In this document: one piece after another, positions 7,212 through 15,691 of the stretch
Numbering within the stretch: the stretch's first letter is position 1
How the letters are laid out: each line of letters starts with the position of its first letter
Origin: Nanobdellati archaeon
GTDB taxonomy: Archaea; EX4484-52; GLR71
DNA length: 64,000 nt
Direction of reading: 5' to 3'
Assembly (NCBI GenBank): GCA_019429005.1
Contig: JAHYJR010000003.1
Location: forward strand, 1-64,000
Program-made: the position numbers and the translations under genes
Notes under the pieces: generated by a model
What the model saw: only the letters and a program-made list of their open reading frames with translations
Told to the model about the DNA's origin: nothing
The model's database searches: none

Positions 7212-8603
7212 ATGGATAAAAAATTCTGGGAAAATGAATACAAAAACACAACACATGACTTTGAAAAAAACATCAAAAACACAAGTCCTGTAGTAATCGG
7301 ATTCAATACAAATATTGATAAAATTAAACACATAGATTCTAAATTCTTAGATTTTTTAGACCTAAAATCATTTAATACCCCAAAAAATACAAAAAGTACC
7401 ATAAACAGTCTTAATGACTTCAAAAACGGCCTTATATTTTCAATGAAAACTGGAAAAGCTGCAGAATGGGTAATAAATGACAAAAAAACATATGATTACC
7501 TTAAAAATAACACAAAATTTGATAACTCACAAATAGGTGGACAAGTCGGCATAATTGCAAATTATCTAAAACATATCGGTTTAAAAACAGTTATTGTCTA
7601 TAATCCATCACTTTCTAAAGAAGAAGCAAAATATTATGAACCTTCTGTAAAAATACCAATTATTGAAAACGATAAACTCACATTCAAAACACCAAAAAGC
7701 ATAGATTCACAAAACGAAACAAAAATGAATCTCATATACGAATTTAAAAAAGATATGCAAATCAACACAAAAAATGAAAGCTTCAAAACGCCAAGACAAA
7801 ACAGATTTATCGTATCACACAGACCAAAGAAAAACCCACCTTGTTTTGATAAAAAAATAGAACCCCATTTCAAAGAATTATTCAAAAATGTCAAAAGAAT
7901 TTTCTTAAGTGGTGCAAACATAGAACCAACACAAAAAACAAATTATTATGATACACTAAAAAAACAAATAATTAGTATAACAAATCTTGACAAAGATATT
8001 AAGATACATTATGAATTCACATCAGAAGAAAATCCAATAATTATCAAAAATATAATAGACAAAATTTTAAAACATACAGACAGTCTTGGTTGTAACGAAA
8101 GAGAACTCTGCATATTGCTTGAAAACATAAACAAAAAAAATATCGCAAAATATATAAAAGAAATGAATTACAGTTCACCATCACTAATTTCAGGTGCAAT
8201 GGCCGTTGCAAAAAAACTTAATATGAAAAGAATACATGTCCATAACTTAAACTATTTCCTTTGTATCACAAGCAAAGATTATGGAATACCTCCAAAAGAA
8301 ATCCGTACAGCTCTTCTTTATTCAGCTGAAGCAGTAATTACAAGATCAATAAAACAATCTCTCAATAATATAAACGATATAGAAATAAACTTAAAACATG
8401 AAATCTCCGAAAAAGGTCTAAACGAAATTAAAAATGCATCTATGTTCCTTGGCAAAGACATGTCAGAAGGATACGTAGAACTTGAAGATTATAACATAAA
8501 TATGATACCAACAAAACTTGCAGAGCATATAAAAACAACTGTCGGTCTTGGCGACATAGTCTCATCTACAGCATTCTTTGGAGATATAGTTAAGACAAAA
8601 TGA
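7212..8603 (+). CDS. pfkC: ADP-dependent phosphofructokinase/glucokinase
   Basis: This 463-aa member of the ADP-PFK/GK family (ribokinase-like fold) phosphorylates fructose-6-phosphate (or glucose) with ADP as donor in the modified archaeal Embden-Meyerhof pathway. Features visible are an N-terminal 'VVIGFNTNIDKI' substrate segment, 'GGQVGIIANYLKHIG' (about 112-126), 'FIVSHRPKKNPP', 'IFLSGANIEP', 'LGCNERELCILLE', 'IHVHNLNYFLCI', and the C-terminal catalytic 'TTVGLGDIVSSTAF' with the family Asp (GLGD, about 448-451). The length matches the family. PFK versus GK specificity cannot be fixed from sequence alone. The stop abuts the stop of the convergent pyrE pseudogene with no gap. Confidence 0.9.
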   Translation: MDKKFWENEYKNTTHDFEKNIKNTSPVVIGFNTNIDKIKHIDSKFLDFLDLKSFNTPKNTKSTINSLNDFKNGLIFSMKTGKAAEWVINDKKTYDYLKNNTKFDNSQIGGQVGIIANYLKHIGLKTVIVYNPSLSKEEAKYYEPSVKIPIIENDKLTFKTPKSIDSQNETKMNLIYEFKKDMQINTKNESFKTPRQNRFIVSHRPKKNPPCFDKKIEPHFKELFKNVKRIFLSGANIEPTQKTNYYDTLKKQIISITNLDKDIKIHYEFTSEENPIIIKNIIDKILKHTDSLGCNERELCILLENINKKNIAKYIKEMNYSSPSLISGAMAVAKKLNMKRIHVHNLNYFLCITSKDYGIPPKEIRTALLYSAEAVITRSIKQSLNNINDIEINLKHEISEKGLNEIKNASMFLGKDMSEGYVELEDYNINMIPTKLAEHIKTTVGLGDIVSSTAFFGDIVKTK

Positions 8604-9256
8604 TTAATCCAAACTAAAACCATTCTTAAAATTCCATTCAAGCGGATTATTAAGATAATCCTTATAATTACCAACACATAAAGAATCAGTTTTACCAGAA
8701 ACCACACCATAAACTAAAAAATTATCACGTTTTACCATAGAATGTAATTTAACACTAATAGATTCAAGAGCCTTTTCAGCACCAAAACTATAATCAACAA
8801 CACTAATTATATCTGTAACTTCTAAAGAATTATTTCTCAATGTTTCAATAGCTTTAATAGATGAAACTCCTGAATTAGTAACATCTTCAAACACAAAAGC
8901 ATTTTAACCCTCTGAGATATAAGACTTATTAAGACCTATAACACTATCATTTTTAACATAATCTTTTGAAACTCCACGAACAGATAATAAAGGTAATCCC
9001 AATCTATCAGAAAGACTTGTAGCAAACGGCACACTACCTGCAACAACACCAGCAACACAATCAAAACTAAAATATTTAACAATATTATAAGCAAGATTGA
9101 CAACAAATCGTCTCTCTGTTATACGCCCTGAAAGGTCCTTAAAATGCACATAAAAAGGACTCTTATAACCCTAAGCATAAACAAAAGGTTCTGAAACCTA
9201 TAAATTCCTAATCTCTATAACACCTGTATCCCACAAGATATCATATAATCATCCAT
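8604..9256 (-). pseudogene. pyrE: Orotate phosphoribosyltransferase pseudogene
   Basis: The reading frame gives a recognisable OPRT when stops are ignored: 'TGVIEI' near the N-terminus, 'GYKSPFYV', 'VAGVVAGSVPFATSLSDRLGLPLLSVRG', 'KDYVKND', and the PRPP loop 'FVFEDVTNSGVSSIKAIETL'. The frame is broken by TAG at 9198-9200, TAG at 9171-9173 (where a conserved Ser of the 'SG' motif is expected) and TAA at 8904-8906 (where Lys is expected just before the PRPP loop). The likely ATG at 9254-9256 is in another frame, implying a further indel. TAA, TAG and TGA all terminate intact neighbours, so recoding is unlikely. In life the enzyme makes OMP from orotate and PRPP. This copy appears dead. Confidence 0.82.
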
Positions 9257-9315
9257 TATAACAATAAGAATTTACCATATAAACCAATTTCAAATTAATA
9301 TTAAACTATAATTTA

Positions 9316-9651
9316 TTACTGTATTCCATACATAAAATAAAATACAACATAAACTATAATTACAAATGCTAATACAAAAACAATAAAATCAAATATAAAA
9401 CCATAACGATTTTTCATTTTATATAGTCTTTTCAATGTGCATCGTAATGATTTATAAGATCTGACAGGGATATTAAAAATATAAATAATGAAATCATAAA
9501 AATAATCCAAAATATTTTTATAATGTATCTTAACAATCATTTTCTTATAACATCTAGGACAAAATTTTGGAGTACTATGTTTAAAACCAAAATGCCATTC
9601 ATAATCACAATGATTACATCTATAATTAGGTTTTGAAACCGACTTTTTGAT
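9316..9651 (-). CDS. Zinc-ribbon protein with one C-terminal membrane helix
   Basis: The open frame encodes a treble-clef/zinc-ribbon segment ('RCNHCDYEWHF', then 'FCPRC', four Cys in two CxxC knuckles), a basic linker, and one hydrophobic C-terminal helix ('FIVFVLAFVIIVYVVFYFMY'). It therefore looks tail-anchored with a cytoplasmic zinc ribbon. The first in-frame ATG is at 9540 and would remove the zinc ribbon. No ATG, GTG or TTG exists between there and the upstream in-frame stop. A Shine-Dalgarno-like AGGGG lies six bases before an ATC at 9651, which I use as a provisional start. The gene starts 17 bp after the coiled-coil gene on the same strand, so it is probably co-transcribed. Function unknown. 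Confidence 0.5.
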   Translation of the reverse strand: MKKSVSKPNYRCNHCDYEWHFGFKHSTPKFCPRCYKKMIVKIHYKNILDYFYDFIIYIFNIPVRSYKSLRCTLKRLYKMKNRYGFIFDFIVFVLAFVIIVYVVFYFMYGIQ

Positions 9652-9668
9652 AACAATCCCCTTTTAAT

Positions 9669-11375
9669 TTATTTAGAATTCTCAACTGAATCTTTTGACG
9701 GTTCTATTCCAGTACCGTGTAATTCCTTTAATTTATAATAATTAGCTCTAACTAAATCATAAACCTCATCAATCTTAGGATATGACTTTTTCTTAAGTTC
9801 AGCATATTCATTTAAAATATCCTGATATAAAGACTGTGTTTTACCTATATCCTTAGCATCTACCGCCTTATCAAAATCAGACATCAATGAATCAATCTTT
9901 GCTTTATCAGCATCATTATCAACAACTGGTACCGATTCAGACCCATCTGTAACTTCTTGCGTCTCACCTTCAGACTCTTCCACCTTTTTACTTTCAGCAT
10001 CAGAAGGTAATGGTGTTTCAGATGAACTTTGGATTATATTATCTGATGATTGTATATTTTCATATAATGCTTTGATTGAAGAATAAATTACATGAACTCT
10101 TGGATTCTTATCATTCTGTAATTGTTTATAAATATCAATAACCCGTAAATATAACGTTTTTGCCAAAATTGTATTTCTTTCAGCTAATGCATTATTTGCT
10201 TGTGTAAGCATACCATATATATCCGTTTCAACTTGATCTAAGGATGGTATTAATGGCACAACAGGTATATCTTTAGGCATAACTTGATTCGTACTTATAG
10301 CAAATTTAGGTGCTGTTTTCTCAACATGAATATGATGCTGTTTCTCAACCTCAAGCAATGCTTTTCCAATATCTTCAATAGAATGTTCAACTTCGTTATA
10401 TTTATCAGATATATCTTCAACAGATTTCTGTTTTTTTTCAATATCTACAAGATTTAATGTCATCTCTGACAATTTAAGCATAATATTATCAACAGAACTC
10501 TTAAGCAAAGCAGTACCTTTAGTATAATCATCTTTAGTCACAAGACTTTTGGATTTAGTATCAAGAGAATCAATTTCAGATGTAAGATCATTTACAATAC
10601 CATCAATATTATCAATCTTTTCTTGAGATTCTATCAATCTTGAAATCCTATCAGAAATATCAGAATATAAACCTTCAACTTTTGCAGCCATACGACCTGT
10701 ATATTGCTTATCCTCTTCAAGCTTTTTAACCTGATCACGAATTTTACCATAAACATCTGCAAGATTCTCAAAACTTCGTATCTTTGACATCTGTTCACGA
10801 TATGCTTTTAACTCAGTTTTAATAGTATCAACAAAAATACTAACCTTTTCAATCTTTACAGTATTATCAATAATCATTTTTTCTTTCTCATTAAACAATT
10901 TCTCAATGCGCTGTGGATCAAAACTTCGAGCCATATCACTTATTTTTTCATAACCCATCTGTATTGAATTAAATGTCTTTTCACGATCAAGAATCATAGA
11001 CCTAAGTTCTCCAATCTCTTCAGTAAGCATAGATATACGCTCATTTAATGCATCTCTAGTACCAACCTCAGCCTCAAGCTTACCTTCAAGCTTCTCAACC
11101 TTTAATGTCATATCATCTAGACTTTTTGATAAAATAAATACTTTTGAATATAAATCATCCTTAGGGACTGATAATTCTTCTTCAACTTTATCAGAAGTGT
11201 CCTCTTTCTTTTTACCAAAAATCTTATCCATAAGACCTTCTTTTTTTCCAAAATCAATTTCAATTTTATTGAAATCATCTGATGTAAGGATATCTGATTC
11301 TCGCTCATCAGTATTAGTTTCTTTAGAATCCGCTGCAGACTCATCTTTTTTAATCTTATCTGCATCATCAGCCAT
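9669..11375 (-). CDS. Cytoplasmic coiled-coil protein with C-terminal helical hairpin repeats
   Basis: This protein of about 568 aa has no signal peptide or transmembrane helix. The N-terminal 80 residues are acidic and disordered. Residues about 85-370 are almost continuous heptad-rich coiled coil ('KVEKLEGKLEAEVG', 'RISRLIESQEKI'). Two TPR-like helical hairpins follow a Pro-rich linker: about 405-455 ('MLTQANNALAERNTILAKTLYLRV') and about 505-560 ('KAVDAKDIGKTQSLYQDIL'). Similar 'accumulate-load' hairpins occur at the C-termini of the neighbouring surface proteins. I choose the ATG at 11375 ('MADDADK') over 11384 because GTGGT sits upstream of it. It is downstream of the two HerA-like genes on the same strand and may be their cytoplasmic partner (inferred). 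No named family recognised. Confidence 0.72.
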   Translation of the reverse strand: MADDADKIKKDESAADSKETNTDERESDILTSDDFNKIEIDFGKKEGLMDKIFGKKKEDTSDKVEEELSVPKDDLYSKVFILSKSLDDMTLKVEKLEGKLEAEVGTRDALNERISMLTEEIGELRSMILDREKTFNSIQMGYEKISDMARSFDPQRIEKLFNEKEKMIIDNTVKIEKVSIFVDTIKTELKAYREQMSKIRSFENLADVYGKIRDQVKKLEEDKQYTGRMAAKVEGLYSDISDRISRLIESQEKIDNIDGIVNDLTSEIDSLDTKSKSLVTKDDYTKGTALLKSSVDNIMLKLSEMTLNLVDIEKKQKSVEDISDKYNEVEHSIEDIGKALLEVEKQHHIHVEKTAPKFAISTNQVMPKDIPVVPLIPSLDQVETDIYGMLTQANNALAERNTILAKTLYLRVIDIYKQLQNDKNPRVHVIYSSIKALYENIQSSDNIIQSSSETPLPSDAESKKVEESEGETQEVTDGSESVPVVDNDADKAKIDSLMSDFDKAVDAKDIGKTQSLYQDILNEYAELKKKSYPKIDEVYDLVRANYYKLKELHGTGIEPSKDSVENSK

Positions 11376-11404
11376 ACATACCACATAAAAAGAGATACTT
11401 ATAA

Positions 11405-11415
11405 CTATTTATATA
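11405..11415 (-). promoter_or_regulatory. TATA box for the coiled-coil gene
   Basis: On the minus strand CTTATATAAAT lies about 30-40 nt before the ATG at 11375. This suggests the coiled-coil gene has its own promoter in the 142-bp gap after the 1,389-aa ATPase gene. Confidence 0.45.
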
Positions 11416-11517
11416 AGACAATATATATAATTAACTAAAAAAGGTGCTACAACGGTATTATATACACAAAATAAACGAATTTAAAACACGATTATACTTT
11501 TAAAAAGCAATAAAACC

Positions 11518-14500
11518 TTATTTTTTCTGAAGTTTCAAAACATTATCTTTCAAAGTATTTATATAAATTTCAGCCATCCTAAACCGACCTTCTTTCAATT
11601 TATCTTTTGCTAATTTTAATTCAAGCAAGATATCGGACACATCAATACCTTTTGCTTCAAGATCATTAATATCCTTTTCAAGAGCCTCTAATACTTTAGC
11701 AAAAGCATAATATTGATTAAGATCTTCTTCAGGTATTTTATGGGGACTATGCAATGTTGGCCTAAAACTGACAAACCATGGCTTACCATCATTATAATGC
11801 GGATTTTGTATCATAGCAGTACCGATTGCTTCTCTAGAAATTCTACGTGCAAATTCCTCACCGTACTTACTTTTAATTTTATTTATATCTTCCATACTTT
11901 TTGTATTAAGTTGGATTTCACTAAGGATATTACCTGCAACAGCCTCTTTAAAATCAGCAGATACCTGAGACACCATTATAAGACCAATACCCCATTTACG
12001 AAATTCACGACATGCTTTTTCAAGAGCGATATATCCACCTTTACCACCATATTTTTCTAAAAGCCTATGAACTTCATCAAACACAATCAAAAGACGCATC
12101 TCGGGAGATTCATCCCAATGCATTGCAAAAATAGTATCAACAATTTTCATCACAGCCTGATCATATTCACCTGGACCAAGCTTATTCAAATTAAAAACTG
12201 TAACTTCACCAGGATTCATATATTTCTTAAAATCAACTTCAACATCAGGCGAATCTACATCAAAAATCATACCTTTAAAGGGTTTTGCATCTTCAAGATT
12301 CATATTGAAATCAGCATATTTTGAAGTTAAATTTACATCTTTACAAGCTTTTACAAATCCTGTCCATTGACTTGTTGGATCAAATATAACAACAGGTATT
12401 TTTTTAAGAAGTGCCTCTTCAACAAATATACTTGCAGTAACACTCTTACCACTACCAGTACTCCCTGCAACAAGCATATGGGTTGTAATGTCATCAGGAT
12501 TATACCACGCTTTGATATCAGTTTCTGCAATTTTTCCAATACTAAGTGCTCTTTCAGATTTCATTGGAAGTTTAGTATAATCCAAAGGAAATACATATCT
12601 TGCCTTATCTTTTTTACGTTTTGCAAACCATTTACGAACATACCACATTCCACCCCCTAATATTATTGAGAATAATAAGAAGGTTGATGTCATTATACGG
12701 TCTTTTGTCCAGAATACAAGAAAGACATTGAATGATTTAAAAGTACTACCTATCTCCTCACCATTATAAAGCGCATAAATTTCCATCACATAATTACCTT
12801 CAGGAAGTCCAAAATCGGGTATTGAAAATGATTGAATCGTTGAATTAGAAGATTTTAAAAACATTGTTGAATTAAAAGATGCAAAGATGTCATCTGAATC
12901 TATTTTTTTTACATTATATATTAATGTAAGCTCAAAACTCTCCATATAACCATTATTATAAGCTGTAAGCTGTATTTTCATTTCTTCTTCAATATTAAGG
13001 TTTGAAGGCAAAAGATCCATTGACATAGTTATTAAAGAAACCTTGTCAACAGAAACAAACAATGAAATTGGAACACGTGTCATTTTACCATCTGCATCAA
13101 AAATAAGATTTCCAGAATATACACCAGGAACAGCATCAATAGGTACCGAAATTTTCAATATGTTTGAAACTTTACTCTTATTATCAATAGATTGTGTAAC
13201 AGATTTAAAAGAAACAAATTCTTCAATATTTTTACTTGCTGTTACCCTAAGAATATATATTTTTTCGTCCATATTATTTAATATAGTAAAATTAAAAATC
13301 TGTTTAGACCCTGGTGTTATCACAATTTCAGATAATGGTAGATTGACCGAAACAGCACCGATAAGACAATCCATAGGACAGTTCTGCTTACTTTCATCAG
13401 TTTCACAAATATAATTACCACAATATGTTGTATAACAATCATCTATACAGGTTAATTCTTCTCCAGGCTCACACACACGATTACCGCATACAGCACAATC
13501 TTCAGGACAGTTAATACCATCCTCACCAAAACCACAGACCCTATCACCACAATAAGATTTTGATCCGCCAGATGAATAAGGAGGCACTATTGGTACTTCT
13601 TCTTTATCTTGACTAGATGTTGTCTCTTGAGACACAACAAACGCAGAACTGAAGGTCAGATTATTTCCACCAAGATATGTAAAGATTATCTTATTAATTG
13701 AATCAACAACAGTATCTTTAGATACCCATATAATATCATATAACCAATCATCATTAAAAGGAAGCAAACAATTTCCTAAAGGACATTCAAATATTGTTGT
13801 CTTCAATGTTTGTACAAACGGATTATTTGAAAAATTAAGATATATAGAGGAATTATCATAAGGCCTATCTGAACTAAAAGCAAGACCAATTAATTTTTTA
13901 TCTGTATACACATCAGGAAGATATGCTTCACTAAGAGATGGCCTTAAACTAATATTATTATAAATCGATTGAAGATAAAGTGGATTCGTTATATTTGATG
14001 TGAAATTAAAAAAATCCATATTATTAAATTTAATCCTATGCACATCATTAATTGTCTGAAGCGTAACAATTGATAATACATCATAACCTCTAGAATAAAT
14101 TATATCTGAAATATTTGCACTTGAACTATTAAAACTAAAATTATAAACTAATTGATCATCTACAAAATTTGTACCAGGACGATATAAATACAATTTGCTA
14201 GACATATAATTACCGAGAATTTCTGAAGGATACTGATACAATGTTGTAGTTTTTGGCTCAGAAATAACAAACATATGCGATACATTTGATTGAAACGAAG
14301 CATTTGTGATATTACCAGAAACAATATTGCCTGACGTTATATTTACCGAACTTACCAATATATTCCAACTACCAATACAATATTCTGAGGACACATTCCA
14401 AGAAGAACATTCAAAAAATTCTATGGCTTTAGGATTATCACCACCCGTAATATTTGAATTATGCATATAACCCATAGATATTTTTACAGAAGAATATTCA

Positions 14501-15687
14501 AAATAATTCTTAGATAAAATTGCAGATACAGTATAATTCAAATAAGACACATTATCAGAAATATCTATATTATCTATAGACACATTATCAAAATAAACTG
14601 AATCAATTATCTCACTAGCACCATCACCACCTTTAATATTTGCAGATTCAGTAAGATTGACATCATAAAAACTAAATAAATAAGATTGACCATTATGTAA
14701 AACTGAAATAACTATATCATAAACAGCTTTCCGAGCAGTATCATTATATGATGTATTTGATGAGATAATACTATACAATTCTTTTGAAGTTCCCGGTCTA
14801 TAAAATGTAAAATTTATATATACCTCACTGCTTACATTTTGAAACTCACTGATATTCCCAAGAAAATGAAGCGGAAAATATGCTTCAAACCATTCTGAAT
14901 CCGAAATAACATTCCCACTTGTGTCTACACCATACAACACAATATCATACTCACCAATTACAGAAACATTATAATCTATAACCCATAACCCTCCAGAATC
15001 AGATAAATTAATAATTGATTGAAATGATGTATTCTGAAAATCATAATTAATCTCAGCCCAAACATAAGATACATTAATATTATCTGTAACATTTGCAATA
15101 ATTGTTATATTCTCATAAATATTTACAGAACGGTTCACAGCTAAAGACTGTATCACTGGTAATATATTATCATATAACGTAGACACAACAGTATTACTAT
15201 CCATATAACTAACATTATCTGCCGTATTTAGAAACCATGTAAAATTACCTATTTTATTTGGAGTAAAAGCATCAAACCAAACATCTAAAGATTGTCCTTC
15301 AGTAAGATTACCTGTTGTAGTATTACATATAATAACTGCAACATTAATGCCAGTATCATTTTGAGAAAAACAAGACCAATTTACATTAGATATATTTATT
15401 GTAGATTGATTAACTAAAAAATAAGAATAACTCGAACCATTTTGAGGAACATTTATTACAATCTCATAAATTGTATCATTTGAACCTACACCATTTGTCA
15501 CACCAAAATTAAATAAAGCAGATGTATTTACAAGAACAGAAGTACTGCCACCATTAATCTCAAAAGAAACATCTGAACTATGCAAAGCATACACAGACGA
15601 TATAAACACAAGATTAATTAAAACTAAAAAAAAACTTATACTAAAAAGAGCTTTAAAAAATATAGAACATCTATTTTTAGTATTCAT
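11518..15687 (-). CDS. Surface protein with signal peptide, Cys-rich stem, TM helix and cytoplasmic HerA-like ATPase
   Basis: This 1,389-aa type I membrane protein has an N-terminal signal/anchor (residues about 10-35). The ectodomain of about 950 aa has Ig/CARDB-like beta modules and many N-x-S/T sequons. Three CGxxxCxxGExxxxCxxDC-type knots lie at about 705-770, then two membrane-proximal beta domains and a TM helix ('TSTFLLFSIILGGGMWYV', about 990-1010). The cytoplasmic HerA/FtsK-class ATPase has Walker A 'GSTGSGKS' (about 1075), Walker B 'LLIVFDEVHRL' (about 1200) and 'MVSQVSADF' sensor-like motifs, followed by a helical tail. The ATG at 15687 is chosen because AGGTG (15699-15703), inside the last codons of the giant gene, is its Shine-Dalgarno eight bases upstream. 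Translation is thus probably coupled. The last ~680 aa are paralogous to the giant protein's C-terminus; the ectodomains differ. Function is not established. Confidence 0.85.
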   Translation of the reverse strand: MNTKNRCSIFFKALFSISFFLVLINLVFISSVYALHSSDVSFEINGGSTSVLVNTSALFNFGVTNGVGSNDTIYEIVINVPQNGSSYSYFLVNQSTINISNVNWSCFSQNDTGINVAVIICNTTTGNLTEGQSLDVWFDAFTPNKIGNFTWFLNTADNVSYMDSNTVVSTLYDNILPVIQSLAVNRSVNIYENITIIANVTDNINVSYVWAEINYDFQNTSFQSIINLSDSGGLWVIDYNVSVIGEYDIVLYGVDTSGNVISDSEWFEAYFPLHFLGNISEFQNVSSEVYINFTFYRPGTSKELYSIISSNTSYNDTARKAVYDIVISVLHNGQSYLFSFYDVNLTESANIKGGDGASEIIDSVYFDNVSIDNIDISDNVSYLNYTVSAILSKNYFEYSSVKISMGYMHNSNITGGDNPKAIEFFECSSWNVSSEYCIGSWNILVSSVNITSGNIVSGNITNASFQSNVSHMFVISEPKTTTLYQYPSEILGNYMSSKLYLYRPGTNFVDDQLVYNFSFNSSSANISDIIYSRGYDVLSIVTLQTINDVHRIKFNNMDFFNFTSNITNPLYLQSIYNNISLRPSLSEAYLPDVYTDKKLIGLAFSSDRPYDNSSIYLNFSNNPFVQTLKTTIFECPLGNCLLPFNDDWLYDIIWVSKDTVVDSINKIIFTYLGGNNLTFSSAFVVSQETTSSQDKEEVPIVPPYSSGGSKSYCGDRVCGFGEDGINCPEDCAVCGNRVCEPGEELTCIDDCYTTYCGNYICETDESKQNCPMDCLIGAVSVNLPLSEIVITPGSKQIFNFTILNNMDEKIYILRVTASKNIEEFVSFKSVTQSIDNKSKVSNILKISVPIDAVPGVYSGNLIFDADGKMTRVPISLFVSVDKVSLITMSMDLLPSNLNIEEEMKIQLTAYNNGYMESFELTLIYNVKKIDSDDIFASFNSTMFLKSSNSTIQSFSIPDFGLPEGNYVMEIYALYNGEEIGSTFKSFNVFLVFWTKDRIMTSTFLLFSIILGGGMWYVRKWFAKRKKDKARYVFPLDYTKLPMKSERALSIGKIAETDIKAWYNPDDITTHMLVAGSTGSGKSVTASIFVEEALLKKIPVVIFDPTSQWTGFVKACKDVNLTSKYADFNMNLEDAKPFKGMIFDVDSPDVEVDFKKYMNPGEVTVFNLNKLGPGEYDQAVMKIVDTIFAMHWDESPEMRLLIVFDEVHRLLEKYGGKGGYIALEKACREFRKWGIGLIMVSQVSADFKEAVAGNILSEIQLNTKSMEDINKIKSKYGEEFARRISREAIGTAMIQNPHYNDGKPWFVSFRPTLHSPHKIPEEDLNQYYAFAKVLEALEKDINDLEAKGIDVSDILLELKLAKDKLKEGRFRMAEIYINTLKDNVLKLQKK

Positions 15688-15691
15688 ATAT

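Noticed and set aside
8604-9256. Stop-codon recoding (pyrrolysine or reassigned TAA) in pyrE
   Set aside because: Both TAA and TAG interrupt the gene, and TAA, TAG and TGA all end intact genes here. A probable frameshift is also present, so decay is simpler.
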